A stretch of DNA of 64,000 bases from Musa acuminata AAA Group. Lineage: Eukaryota; Streptophyta; Magnoliopsida; Zingiberales; Musaceae. This document shows positions 37,062-48,916 of this stretch, in pieces (the first letter of the stretch is position 1; each line of letters starts with the position of its first letter). Location: NCBI RefSeq assembly GCF_036884655.1, contig NC_088339.1, positions 26,927,501 through 26,991,500 of the forward strand. Reading direction: 5' to 3'. Under the pieces are notes generated by a model that did no database searches, was not told the origin of the DNA, and saw nothing but the letters and a program-made list of their open reading frames with translations. The translations under genes were made by a program, and so were the position numbers.

Positions 37062-39104
37062 TCATCTTCCACTAATGGAACTCTGACTCAGGCGCCCTCC
37101 TACAAAAAGTAGCCCCACGAGAGGCAGCTCGATCTCATGTTGAGTGTTCATCACAGGCCACACGAAAGCAGGCTTCTCAGCTGCAGGATTTGGAGGAAGA
37201 GCTCCGCCGCCTAGAACCTGGAGAGCCATCCTCATCGATGGCCTCTTTTGATGGTTTGGATGGCAACATGCCAACGCCAACCTCAGCACGCGTTCCATTT
37301 GCACCTCATCGTACTCTTCACTCAGCCTCGGGTCCGCTGCAGTCAAGATCCTCCCACTTCCATGTAGATCCCACAACCAGTCCACGATGTAATCTGAACC
37401 ACCTCCGTCGAACTCAGCCTCCTCGTCGCAGGGTCGAACGTAGTTGTTACCGGGCCTTCGGCCGCAGGCGACCTCCATGGCGAACACACCAAAGGCATAC
37501 ACATCAGTCTCGGGACTCGCCCGGCCGGTGAAGTAACACTCGGGCGCCATGTAACCTCGAGTTCCAGCTACTGCGGTGGTGGAATGGTGGGACTTGTCGT
37601 CGCGTTCGATGGCTCGCGCCAGGCCGAAGTCCCCCAGCCGGGCATTGTATTCGTCGTCCAGCATCACGTTGCTCGCCTTGATGTCCCTGTGAAGCACCCT
37701 TTTGATGCTTCCGTGGTGGAGGTAGTCCAGAGCGGAGGCCACCCCGGAGATTATCTTGTACCTCGTCGCCCACTCAAGAACAGGGAGCTCTGCTACTGTG
37801 CCCTCCTTCCCAAATATATACCTGTCCAAGCTGCCTCTGTGCAAGAATTCATACACCAGGAGCAGCTCCCTGTCCTCGTTGCACCACCCGATCAGTTTCA
37901 CGAGGTTCCGGTGCGAGTGCTGGCTGATGGTCGTCACCTCCGCGATGAATTCTCGCTCTCCCCTGTGCGAATTCCTTGAGATCCTCTTGACAGCCGCTTC
38001 CATGTCGAAGTCCTTCAGGTAACCTCTGTAGACAGTTCCGAACCCGCCTTTGCCGAGCTGCCTGCTTGGATCGAAGTTGGCCGTCGCATCTTTGAGCTCC
38101 TTTAGCTGAAATCTAACCGGTCGCTTGCTGCAATCCTCGAGGATTAGTTCTATGTCTTGTCTCACCATCTTTCTGTCGTATCTAAATAGTCTCCCTTTCT
38201 CCTTCTTCTTCCGGTATAAGAAAACGGCAATAGCAGGCAACAGTGGAAGCATGGTAAGCAACCAAATCGATCTCAAACTCTTCTTCTTCTTCGGCGTTCC
38301 AATGTCTTCGGTGTCCAGCGAGCTAAAAGACCAATATTTGATCTGGTTCAGTTGAGTGAAATTGCTAGTGGATCCAGAAAATCCCACCCAGACATCCTCC
38401 GACAAGTAGACTGACAGATCGATCAACCATGTAAACATCAGAGTATTACTGATCGCCGATGTGCCATTAACCAAGGCAGCAGAGAGTAGAAATGATTTTG
38501 ACACGGCATCAAATGAGATGCTGACTCCAACATCGGTGCCGCTCGAAATGTTTATGCCAACAGCTCCAAACGGCACCTGATAGACGGATTCGATGCCGTT
38601 GACGTCGAGGCCGACGTGGTTGTCGTCGAGGTCATTGGCGTAGCTCTTCCTGGTGTCGAATTCGACGGCAACGATATGGTTCGCGGTCATGTTATCGGTT
38701 CGATTGTTGACCACGCCAAGCCACTGCCCGCTGCTATTGGTCGGAAGCCTTGGGTTGTTTGTGAGGATGAAAGCCAGGCCTTCCCCTCCTGGTTGAGATA
38801 GCGAGCGGATGTTGAACACAAAGGAAGTGTTGATGGATGTAAGGCTCGATCCATTGCTCCTGCGTAGCTTGAAGGCTTCCTTGTAGAAGACTCTTCCCGA
38901 TTGGTAAGCTGGGTTGCCGGAATTTGGTGTGATTTGCAGAGAACCATCACCGATGCTTGAGCTATTGCTGAAGACGAAATCAGTCGAATTCTGCGCAGAA
39001 AAGTCAGGGTAGTAGAACTCTAAGCTCTGGGCCTTCGTGACGACACAGAGTACTGCAACCGCTACTATCGACGAACACCGGATCAGCTGGCTGGGAGATG
39101 GCAT
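37062..39104 (-). CDS. L-type lectin-domain receptor kinase (LecRK, clade IX-like)
   Basis: An intronless gene encoding 680 residues. Residues 1 to about 26 are a signal peptide. Residues 27-262 are a legume-lectin domain with VEFDTRK (147-153) and LDDNHVGLDVN (159-169), which hold metal/sugar-site residues, and many NxS/T glycosylation sites. A transmembrane helix follows at about 279-297, just after KKKK. The kinase domain (about 345-635) has GKGGFG (351-356), Lys373, Glu389, HRDIKASN (472-479), DFG (492-494) and APE (520-522), so it looks catalytically complete. LecRKs act at the plasma membrane in sensing extracellular ATP/NAD, cell-wall state and pathogens; clade IX members are linked to Phytophthora resistance and cell death. 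The ligand here is unknown. The start is the first ATG before the signal peptide. Confidence 0.95.
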   Translation of the reverse strand: MPSPSQLIRCSSIVAVAVLCVVTKAQSLEFYYPDFSAQNSTDFVFSNSSSIGDGSLQITPNSGNPAYQSGRVFYKEAFKLRRSNGSSLTSINTSFVFNIRSLSQPGGEGLAFILTNNPRLPTNSSGQWLGVVNNRTDNMTANHIVAVEFDTRKSYANDLDDNHVGLDVNGIESVYQVPFGAVGINISSGTDVGVSISFDAVSKSFLLSAALVNGTSAISNTLMFTWLIDLSVYLSEDVWVGFSGSTSNFTQLNQIKYWSFSSLDTEDIGTPKKKKSLRSIWLLTMLPLLPAIAVFLYRKKKEKGRLFRYDRKMVRQDIELILEDCSKRPVRFQLKELKDATANFDPSRQLGKGGFGTVYRGYLKDFDMEAAVKRISRNSHRGEREFIAEVTTISQHSHRNLVKLIGWCNEDRELLLVYEFLHRGSLDRYIFGKEGTVAELPVLEWATRYKIISGVASALDYLHHGSIKRVLHRDIKASNVMLDDEYNARLGDFGLARAIERDDKSHHSTTAVAGTRGYMAPECYFTGRASPETDVYAFGVFAMEVACGRRPGNNYVRPCDEEAEFDGGGSDYIVDWLWDLHGSGRILTAADPRLSEEYDEVQMERVLRLALACCHPNHQKRPSMRMALQVLGGGALPPNPAAEKPAFVWPVMNTQHEIELPLVGLLFVGGRLSQSSISGR

Positions 39105-40299
39105 GATGATAACCCGGAGATGGAAAAACTTAAGGAGAAGGTGAAGGGATTATACTCTCCGAGGAGAAATAAAATCAACAAAAAAGTCGACCAAGAAAAA
39201 CAAAATGGAAGCAGCAGCAACACGTCTCTGTCTAATAATAAGATGAGATTTGATCCGCGGCAGATGGATCTTCTACCAACCGATTTTTAATTCTTCGTTG
39301 AGAGCAAAGAATGCGACAGATTAGAAGCTTTGAATTTTTGGGAGACTAGCCAATGACATCTCGTCGCAAAATATTATGGAGGATGGGAACCAACGAATCC
39401 CTCAAGAGCTGAGTCATGACAGGTCCGTCGAGTGAATTCAAAGCATGTTTTGCAAGTACTTGGAACAGACGAAGCATCTACCCAGTGAATTCAACGCGTT
39501 CTCAGGTTGACTTTGGCATATCATACTGCTAATCCCTCCATTTTCTGATGTTATGTGCAAGTCATAAAAGTCAATTGTAAACTACCAGAAACTGGTGGAT
39601 CTTAAATTTTGACACGGCAACCGCGATTAGTTACTGATAAAAAAGTTAAATTAAAAACCATTTTTATCTCTCTTACACGATACAAGTTATCTTGGAGATC
39701 AAAAGACAAACATAAGGTGAATGCAAGTGGCGTTGCTCTCTCCGCAGAACCAGCAGGGCGCCACCCCGAACCTTCTGCATGTTTCATGTCTCTTCTGACG
39801 GAGATCGAGGACATGCATGCTGCTCGGCGGTGGTTACAGAAAGGGGCAGGTGAATCTTCGACCTCCTCGAATTCCCCTTCTCCCTCTCCATCACTTGCTC
39901 GTCGTCCTATCTGTAAAAGTTGCAGTGAGAGAAAGAAACTAGAGAGATGAAGAAGACAAGCATACACCATTCAGAAGCTCTTTAACAGAGCAATATCTGA
40001 TACTAAAAATAAGAAAACAAATTACGTCGGTAACTTCTGCAGAACAAAGTTTGATCCATGTATTGTTTATTGGATCATGTTACGAAGGATGTATGAACGG
40101 TAAAGGATATGCTGATCCAGTCGTTCCTAATTTCCTGCATCGATGACCGAGGAGTGTCCCTCCAAAGTTACGCCAAATCAAGTGATGTTGGCGGTGAACC
40201 TTTAAGCATTGGCCGAGATATCAGCATGGCTCGGTCCGATCTCGGATGCACAAGGTTGCCCATGTAGAAGCTCGGGTGGAAGAAGTGGGCGTTGGGTCG

Positions 40300-40640
40300 G
40301 ATTGAGCTATGGGCCTCGTCGCTTGCTGCTTCGTTATTAGGCTCCTGCATTCAAGTGGAGGACTTCTGGCTCGATCACTCCAAAGCTTAAGTTAGAGTGT
40401 AATAGAATAAGAGAGAGTTGGGTGTTCGAAGTCCCTCCTCCTCATTGGTCAGAGGGTTAGCTTTTATATTTGCGATGGGGCGATCAGTCATATGCGGTCT
40501 TTTAATGACTACCGACTCTCGGGAAGATGGCTTGTACTCTGCAAACGAGTGTCGATCAACTTGTACGGGTCAACATCGTGCAGCGTCGTCCCGAGTTTTG
40601 CGAAACAGCTTTGGGGCCGTCCCGAGTTTTGCAAAACGAC
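40300..40640 (+). repeat. Diverged direct repeat, copy 1 (possible retroelement fragment)
   Basis: Shares ordered short matches with 42060-42310 on the same strand: ggctc-tgca, aagttag, a ggtcag-ggg-tt box, cgatc-gtc-tatgcgg, and cgtcgtcccg. No coding capacity. It could be the LTR or 5' untranslated remnant of an LTR retroelement. Within it, a 15-mer (cgtcccgagttttgc) is repeated at about 40588 and 40619. Confidence 0.45.
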
Positions 40641-40914
40641 TCCAAGGTGTCTGGTCTTGAACAATGCGAAGGTCATGTGGTCACCTCGTTCGGGTCTAAG
40701 GTGTCATTCTACGTCAATCCGAAGGTCCTTTGTCTATTGCCATATGGATGGTGCCAAAATGTGCTATATCAAAAGTCAGATAGTCTTTTGAGCTTGTTGA
40801 TCCGATCATATTAGTCAAACCATTCCACGTGGAGGATTTCCTTTTTCCTCTATTTTTTATTTTTTTTGAAGGTCGACAGAATCTCTTTTTAAAAATATTA
40901 TAAAATAATAATTA

Positions 40915-41500
40915 ACCTTAAATTTATTTTTTTTTCATAAAATAATTAATATATATTAATGATTCTAAATTTACAAATTAATTAAATCATAAAAATTACA
41001 TATAATTTCTTGAAACATAATTATATCTAATTAAATAAAATAGAACTATTATTAAATTAATACTTATTCTAACATCCTAATTCAATTATCACTATTAATT
41101 AATTATAAATTTTAAAATTAAAATATTTTATGCATCATACAACTTATGATAATTTAAATACTAAATATTTTAAAATATAAATAAAAATTGATTTCGAAAA
41201 ACTATCAGAGTCTCTTCCAAAGTTAACAAATAAGTTAATTTTTATTTTTTATTTATTTTCACACACAAACATAGAATTATAATATTTATTTCTTATGATT
41301 TACACACAAAAATATGAATTAGACTATTTGCTTTTTAAGAATCACATCATTTATTAAAAAATAAACCAATTAATTGATAAATTTTTTAATTATTCACATG
41401 ATTAAGAAAAATAATAATTTTAATCATTTCCTTAACCATGATATTATACAAACAAGAAAGAATAATAAATAAAAACAACACTATAAGGGAGAAAAAAATA
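40915..41500 (+). repeat. AT-rich interspersed repeat, copy A (inverted relative to 56.7-57.5 kb)
   Basis: Very AT-rich but not random: it shares long colinear matches with the reverse complement of 56710-57460, for example attaattaaatcataaaaat, atatctaattaaataaa, ttattctaacatc, tatgcatcata, atagaattataatatttatt and gctttttaa. The same order holds over more than 500 bp, so both are copies of one element. Confidence 0.78.
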
Positions 41501-42059
41501 TTTCTTTAATATGAGTCAAAGTACTGCTTAGGGTAGTTAATTTATTGGATTATCTCATATGTCTATTTATCGTTTGCTTTTCTTAATTTTGGGTTCAGTT
41601 CGACATCATCACATTAGAGAGATGTCTTTTTCATTTCGATGAGAGTCTATATTCAATGGTTATATTTCTACCCGATATATCTTTTTCATTCTATCGAAAA
41701 TTAATTTTATAATTTATTAGCTTATAACCTTCCTTTTGATGCTATGTGATAATGATTCCTAGTACTTTAATCTTTAGTAATACTATCCATAAGTAACATC
41801 CATAGATAATATTATTATTTCGTAAATTGGATTTGACTTGAATGCCACTTCCATTGTGTCAGTGAACTATGCACCGTGGCTATCGAATCAATACGGCTTA
41901 GTCCACAGATCGATGTCAAGAGTCTGTGGTCGAACTAACGAAATGCCGAGGTTGATCTCACCCGTAGGTCGGGGTGTCGACACCATCTGAAGAGGAGCGG
42001 AAGGAGGTCGGGATGTTGGCATTGATTGCTGAATTGGATGTCTCTCGGTCGAGCCGACT

Positions 42060-42310
42060 GTGCTCCCGGGTGTATCCAGGCTCTTGCACAGAAGGCCCTG
42101 GTCGAGGATTCCGACTTTGGTCCCTCGATAATCAAGTTAGTGATTGGACTCTTTTTTTCTCTCTTTTTTCTCCCCCGGTCATATGCTAGTCAGGGGGTTT
42201 TCATACTACTATACGACGATCGGTCTTATGCGGGTTTAGCGCGATGACTGATCTCCGAGGGATGAGGTGATACCTTCGTGCGATCGTCGTCCCGGAATGC
42301 ATGGAACGGC
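42060..42310 (+). repeat. Diverged direct repeat, copy 2 (possible retroelement fragment)
   Basis: Partner of 40300-40640 in the same orientation, about 1.7 kb away, with the AT-rich repeat lying between them. Similarity is patchy, so the two are old copies or related members, not a fresh LTR pair. Confidence 0.42.
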
Positions 42311-43806
42311 GTCATACGACGTCGTCTAGAGCTTTCCGGGATGGGGTGTACCGAAGCGTGTCATAGTACGGATCCCAATCAGCATGTGGAAGTGCTCCTC
42401 GTCACATTGTAAGCTTTACCTTCTTCGGCTTCGTATCCTCACATTTCTCTTCCTCATCTTTTGTAACTCGGCTAATTCACTAACCTCTCCAACACTACAA
42501 TCTGTTTCGAGGGAGAAATTCTTCTGAAAAAACAACAATCAAACATAAATCAAAAGTTCACAAAATTCAATTCTCGTCTACAAGATAATCAAATATAAAG
42601 AATAGTATATATTGAGTCAATCAAAATATTTGAAATATTTATATAATAATCAAATCCTAATCGGTAAGGATTTCTTTCCATATTTCAATTTCTTACTTTA
42701 ACCTTATTATAACGTCAAATATTATTTTTGCAATCCTTCCTTTACTTATTGCTTGAAGATGCAGTGAAGTAGAAATTTATTTTGTTCTTTTAGAAAACAA
42801 ATTCTTTTCTAGCAAACTTTATGATATTCTGGAAACCTGATTTTTTTTCGGTAAAACATTATTTACATAAACCGTTTAAAAGAATATTTTTCCATTGAGA
42901 AAACTGATTTAACATAATTTCGTAGAAAACTGTAATTAGATTTTAAGAAAAACTCCTTTTTCTTCGGTTTTTAAGCAAGTCAAATAATTTACAATTTACG
43001 ATCGAGCAATCACTCCTTAAATTATTAGAGCCTCAGTGATTTGACAGTAAAATCGATCCTTTCTTACAGAAAAGAAGGATTTGGAGAATAAATTTTCAAA
43101 AATAAATATTCCCTATCCTATCGAAAATAATCGTCTACTATATATATCATATTAATTAAAACCCTCTTTATGCTACCAATTTCCTTTTAGTTGTGTGTAT
43201 GTTCATGATGATGTCCGAGCACCAAGCGAGAAGGAAAAATAAATTAAAATTTTCTTCCATATATATGCCTTTGATTTGCGATAAATTTATAAATAATATA
43301 TGCCATCAACGTTTTTGGTACTTGACTTTTCCTTGTTGTGGGTCCCATGATTCCCCAATCGCAAGGCAGGTAGGTAAGAGAGTTCGCACGGGTGGATGGC
43401 AAAATGGTGCAATGGTTAAAAGAAGTGTATCATTCTATAGGTCTCGATCTGAACTGTCTATTTTAGATCGTACGTTGTGGAGTCCATTGAAATGGGTCTG
43501 ACTTCACCAAGCCCCAAATGAGATCCCAACGAGGCGGCCCGGGTTAGCTCGACGCGTCCTACTCCGGCTCACTTGCGCCGGGCCAAATCCTACCTGCTTC
43601 CGCTTGCCTGTTCCCATCTGGGTGACGCTCTTCCCCACCCGATTCGCTTCTCCGTCTCGTCCAGATCTCTCTCTCGCTCGCTCGCTCGCTTGCGCAGGTA
43701 CACCGTCCCTCAAGTGCGCTGCCGATCTCTGACGCCCCTCCGCCAAGATCCGACGGCAAGGAGGGACCCGATCGGCGAGGCGGCGGCCGCCTTGGATCCG
43801 TCGTCG

Positions 43807-44889
43807 ATGGTGGGCCCCGCGGCCGCGGCGCAGCTGGGCGCCCTAGCGGCGTGCATCGTCCTCTTCGTGCCGCTGGGCATGGCCGGGTGGCACCTTAGCC
43901 GCAACAAGGTCCTCTTCTTCAGCGGCGCCCTCTTCATCTCACTCGCCGTTGCCGTCCACCTCGCCCCCCACCTCCCATCCCTCTCTCTTCTCCTCCTCTC
44001 CTCCCTCTCTCCCTCCGCTCCCATCATCAGTACCACATCCTCCTCTTCCTCCGATCCAATTACCACGCCTACCTTCTCCTCTTGCCTCCCTTTCCTCCAC
44101 GACATCGATTGGCATCAAGAATCCCCTTCCTCTCCACCGACCTGGCGGTGGGCGCCGCCTCCGCACGCCGCCGCCTGCGGCTTCCAGCGACTCCCCCGCG
44201 CCGACGCCTCCGACCTCCTCAACGGCTCCTGGATCCTCGTCGCCGGTGACTCCCAGGCTCGGCTTCTCGCCCTTGCCCTCCTCCGCCTCCTCCTCGACCC
44301 CGTCGCCCTCCCGCCCGTCGAGGCCGACCTCTTCCGCCGCCACTCCGACTACCATGCCGCCCTCCCCACCCGCGGCCTCACCCTCGACTTCGTCTGGGCC
44401 CCCTTCGAATCCAACCTCACGGCCCTCCTTCGCGGCCTCCGCCGCCGCAGCCCCGCTTCCCGCCCTGACGTGCTAATCCTCGGCTCCGGCCTCTGGCACA
44501 TGCTGCATTTCACCAACTCGTCCCTCTACGGCGAGTCCCTCGTCTCGCTCAAGCGCGCCGCCGTCGCACTGCTCTCCACCGCACCGGCACAGCCGCCCCA
44601 CATGTTCTGGCTTGGGTTGCCGACGCTGGTCAACTCGATGCTGAACACCGAGGAGAAGAGGGCGAGGATGAATGCGACGGTGTGGGATGAGTATGACCGC
44701 GAGGTGAGCGAGAGTACCATCCTGCGAAGCTCCGGGGGGCCGTTGTTACTGCTAGATATCGGATTGTTGAGCCAGGGCTGCGGACAGGGTTGTACAACCG
44801 ACGGGATGCACTACGACAGTGTGGTATACGAGGCAGCCTTTCACATTATGCTTAATGCTCTGTTGATCGAGTCCCAGCAGCGGATATGA
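43807..44889 (+). CDS. Two-TM SGNH/PC-esterase-like protein
   Basis: An intronless, GC-rich gene of 360 residues. The ATG at 43807 is used; the frame is open further upstream but without an earlier ATG. Two hydrophobic helices lie at about 8-29 and 35-66, followed by a Ser/Thr/Pro-rich linker. The rest is a globular domain with GDSQARL (147-153), GSGLWH (226-231), a conserved WLGLPT (268-273) and DGMHYD (332-337). The first and last are in the places of the GDS serine and the Asp/His of SGNH/PC-esterase enzymes (CAS1 and TBL-type O-acetyl transfer). A Golgi or endomembrane protein acting on glycans is a reasonable guess from family knowledge. The exact family and substrate are not established here. 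Confidence 0.8.
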   Translation: MVGPAAAAQLGALAACIVLFVPLGMAGWHLSRNKVLFFSGALFISLAVAVHLAPHLPSLSLLLLSSLSPSAPIISTTSSSSSDPITTPTFSSCLPFLHDIDWHQESPSSPPTWRWAPPPHAAACGFQRLPRADASDLLNGSWILVAGDSQARLLALALLRLLLDPVALPPVEADLFRRHSDYHAALPTRGLTLDFVWAPFESNLTALLRGLRRRSPASRPDVLILGSGLWHMLHFTNSSLYGESLVSLKRAAVALLSTAPAQPPHMFWLGLPTLVNSMLNTEEKRARMNATVWDEYDREVSESTILRSSGGPLLLLDIGLLSQGCGQGCTTDGMHYDSVVYEAAFHIMLNALLIESQQRI

Positions 44890-47800
44890 AGCCCGGCGAT
44901 TGATTGCTTCGAGGGTTCACTTGGTCGAGATCTCCCCTTCGAACCTTGAAAAGGTGTGCCCTCCAGTTACTCAATATTTAGATCTTGTTTACTACTGAAC
45001 ATTCTCTTTCAATGTTTCTTCTTCACTTTTGATACCGAGCATTTTCTTACTATGTTTTTCTTTGCTTTTGATTGTAGCGCTTGAAAGTTGGAAGCATGTT
45101 GTTAAGTATTGACATTCTTTCTTTCAGCACGATAAGATGTATCATGTAACTTCTTTCACTATAATACAACGATAATGCAATGAAAAAAAGTTAAGAGAGT
45201 AGATCTTGTTCTTTTAATTCTGATGTAAAAGTTTGTCAAATTCTACTGCATGCTTTCATGAGCTTTTCAATACATAGGTAACTTGTCTTTCAGAAAGATA
45301 AAGAAATATTGATTGCCTCACAAGTTGATTATGACATAAATCTGAGATATCATTAGGAAGAACCCGAGTTAAGCCCAGTGGCCTATATTCATCCGAGATG
45401 AATCCACCCCATCTTCTCCAATGAAAGAAGATAATCCATTGCTTCCCCTATCAACTCAATTATACATGAGTAGTAATTTGTCACAAGTGCCATATCAGTA
45501 GACCTACAAACTGTATCACTCGTGACTAACTGCTAGACGAAACCTATGGAAGATTTCCGACCCTATCCTCTTCAATTAAGTAATGATGATTTCAGATCCT
45601 CGATTCCTTGTTTTCTCTTAGCCTCTACTCGCAGAAGATTCAAACTGTTCAACAAGTGAAAAATACAAACGGAGTGCACGAGGCTCTCACTAAGATGGAC
45701 GACCTAATAAAACAATTAGATCCTGCTGCATTGGTTGTTACTTCATATATGAACTAAATTTGTCACAACCCGGTTAAATGGAAAATTTGAGCCAATATTT
45801 GATGATTCTAGAACCATATACGGAAATGCTTAAGCCACATCGACCATAGCAGGCTCATTTAGCTCTGTGATCCGATATAATCCTCCTACCACTACAAATG
45901 AGGGACTATTTTGGTGTACCAAAGCATCAAAGTTCACTTCAAATCAGGTTTTGGGATCATCCATATCATACATTTTCTGTACACTTTGTCCAAATGTAGC
46001 ATAACAGAATTTTTTGATAGGAATCCTTTATCAAATCAAATCACATCCTATGTAGACAAAGTCATCAAAACAGTGGTTCAAGGTGTTTATGTGACGTTAC
46101 TTGTGTTAGTTTCACAAGGATCCATTTAAAGCCATTAATAGTATAGAAACCTCAGCTAATTATTCTTGAAACATTAGTTTTTAAGGTTCATTTCCTTGTT
46201 AATTACATGTGTTGTAAAGAGACAAACCTTCTGATGCACTCAAGAGCGCAAAATGTTCAAATTTTTAAGCCTTTAAACTGTTTCAAGCCTAGAAAACCTG
46301 CATCAGGCATCGGTAACTTTTGTTAGACTTCTGGAACATATTTTTTTGTAGCTTGCTTGAGTATCTGTTATAAGAGTAACCAGAACATTGTACCTCTGGA
46401 ACCCTGAAGGGCTTTCTTTATGTGCAGAAGCCTATCTCCAAGTTAGTCTTAAGGTTCTTGTTTCCTTTGTAATTTTTGGAGGATAGTAACAAGGTCATCT
46501 TTTCTCAAAAACAAGAAGGGGTAGAAAATGAAACTTTTGGTGGTCTGTCTTCTATTTTTTCATTACTCGTGTCGTCATATGCACTTCTCACTTGCGAGTC
46601 TGTCTCATTACTGAAACAGCTTTTGGTCTTCTCCATAATAGTGGGAATGAAATAGTGGGTTTGCATGGTCTCTCAAGATCTTTATTTCTTTATATTTCAC
46701 TTTTAATTCCTGCATGAGATTTTTATTCCATATTACCAAGGGAATGAGATAGTTCACTTAAGATAGTGGGTTTGCATGGTCTCTTAAGAAGTGCACTCCT
46801 GCGCGGTTCTTTTATTTCTCTGATCTTTCTACCGCCAAATGTTGTAAATTCATTTCCCTTTTTTTTCCGATCCATGCATTTGCAAGTGAACCTCGTTATA
46901 CTTTCTTTGATTCTTCCAACAGCAGCTACAGTAAATTCATTTCCCTTTGCCTACTGTAACTTTCCAGAAGCTGTGGTCTTGACATTCTTTTCAATATCTG
47001 CAATTGGATATTCTTTCTCCCTTTGACTACTATAATTTTCTTTGATTTGTTTCTACAGAGTATTTAGCAAACAAAAGAAATAAATTAATATAAAAAATCA
47101 AATTTTGAACAGTAAAAGTATTCATTTTAATTTCAGAGTATAATTCATAATTATCCCCTATAGTTACTTCGGATGAGCTATTTAAAGGAAGGGAAAAGGA
47201 GAACAGGACTTACGATGAGAAGGTGGAGATAGAGGAGGTGACAATGCTCCACCTTGCAATGCAAATTTTACCGATAGAGCTAGGGACGAAATCGACAAGA
47301 GACAAACTGAGTTAGAACCTTTGCTTATTGCAATCTATGAAATAGTGGTGTTTCAAAAGAGATCCAACCATCAAACCATAGCCTACGATCTATGAAATAC
47401 TTTTTTTACCCTTTTCATTCTTATCAAAATTAATAACATGAGTATAATTAAAATTAAACATTTCACTTTCATAATATAAGAATCCCAATTCTATTTTTTA
47501 AATATAAAGGCCTAAATGTTAATCCTAAATAACCATAAAAGATAATATGTAATTATCCTTAATTTTAAAAGAAAACATAGTTTTATTCGACACAACTAAT
47601 CAACAACTTAATCGTTGTAGCATTGCATGCTACACAATCATTGGGTCAGAAAAGCCAAACAAGATGAGTTAAACCCCTGCATACTTTGTCGATAGTAATT
47701 TAACAAAAAGGATGAGCATAATGGAAGCGTCCAAAGGAACATGAGCCATTTCTTTTCTTCCTTACAATGGAAAAGCTATACTAATCTAATTCCTAAAACA

Positions 47801-47891
47801 TTAAGAAAATAATTTTTAAAAAAAGGAGAAAAAGCAAGAAGAAAAAGGGCCCTTCCCACCATTGCTTCCTCAATCGATCACCTCCTCCGAG
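44890..47891. other. 3-kb intergenic stretch
   Basis: 3' flank of the esterase-like gene, then AT-rich sequence. A near-duplicate phrase (agtgggtttgcatggtctct) occurs at about 46652 and 46764. No gene or clear transposon was recognised. Confidence 0.5.
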
Positions 47892-48916
47892 CTACTCTTC
47901 ATCCTCTTCTTCCTGCAACACTCCAAAAATAATGATGCAACAATTTAAGTTTCACCGGTTTCCTTCTTACGCAGAAATTAAACCAAACACTACAGGAAAA
48001 GAACAAAACCTCTCCATTTCCGTCTTCTTCATCATCTACCTCAGATTTAGACCCCTCTTCTACGACTTCCTCCGCGGGACTTGCATTACCACTAGAACCC
48101 TCAGACTGAAACAGAAAGAACAAGACACAGGTAAGACACCCTACATCTCAAATATACATTATTTTAAACCACATCAATAAAAAGAGAAATACCTGCTTCT
48201 TGTTGTATGAAGCAATGATCTTCTCATACTCAGCCTTTCTCTTGGCTGCCTTTGCTACGTATGGAGCTTTATCCTGAAAATTTTGTTTGTATAAAAATAA
48301 TAAATAACATAGAACATAAAAAAAAACGAAAAAATATCTCTTTAATCAAAATTTTCATCAGAGAAAGATCTCTTACAGCCTCAGACATGGATTTCCATTT
48401 GTCCCCACATGCTTTGCTAACCTAATCACAGGAAATATATAAAAATAAAAATAAAAATAAAAAAACAAGAGCAAAAAATAACATCACGGAGAGAAGGGAC
48501 AGTAGGTTACCACGGAGACTTTCTTATTCTCAGGGTGTTTCTCCTGGAACTCTTTTCTAAATTCCTCCCTTCACAACGACGCACGAAGAAAACCCAAGAT
48601 AAATCCAACAATAAACAAGAAGAGAAACGAAAACCAGCAAAACAAGAACAAGACAAAACTTTGAAACTTACATGAAGACGAAGAAGGCGCTCGGAGGCCT
48701 CTTGGGCTTGTTCGGGTCCTTGCCAGCCTTCCCTCTCTTTGCCCTCTTACCCTGATTGTCGGCCGCCTTTCTCTTCCCCGCCACCCTACAAACGCCAACC
48801 CAATCGATGACAAACGACACCGAAAACGACCAGAACGAAACACAGTGCCGGAGAGAAGAGGCTCACTTGGTGTCATCCTTGCTTGACGCCGCGGCCCTCG
48901 ATTTGCCCCCTCTCAT
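47892..48916 (-). CDS. HMGB-type chromatin protein (HMG box)
   Basis: Seven small exons: 48916-48867, 48785-48672, 48568-48511, 48421-48377, 48273-48193, 48105-48010 and 47912-47892, all in phase, giving 154 residues. The layout is typical of plant HMGB1-like proteins: a basic N-terminus (KRKAADNQGKRAKRGKAGKD), one HMG box at about 43-112 (PKRPPSAFFVFMEEFRKEF, KVSVVSKACGDKWKSM, DKAPYVAKAAKRKAEYEK), and an acidic tail ending EEEDEE. HMGB proteins bend DNA without much sequence preference and act as architectural factors in the nucleus. The exon pattern, with breaks inside the HMG box, fits the plant family. No lesion is seen. Confidence 0.95.

Larger units (their letters stand above)
39105..43806. 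other. Gene-free, repeat-rich region
   Basis: 39.1-40.1 kb holds the LecRK promoter and unassigned sequence. 40.15-40.85 kb and 41.9-42.45 kb are GC-richer blocks related to each other. Between them lies a strongly AT-rich repeat (40.9-41.5 kb). 42.5-43.4 kb is AT-rich. From 43.5 kb the sequence becomes GC-rich, as leader of the next gene. Confidence 0.55.

Noticed and set aside
39602..39970. Open frames on both strands upstream of the LecRK gene
   Set aside because: Both strands are open to similar length, compositions are not protein-like as a whole, and no conserved motif is visible.
43385..43470. tRNA-like A-box phrase (tggtgcaatggtta)
   Set aside because: No B box, acceptor stem or cloverleaf can be folded with it; not a tRNA gene, at best a SINE-like trace.
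43949..44476. 175-codon Pro/Ser-rich frame overlapping the esterase-like gene
   Set aside because: Off-frame shadow of a GC-rich gene; repetitive Pro/Ser codons are what +1 frames of such genes produce.
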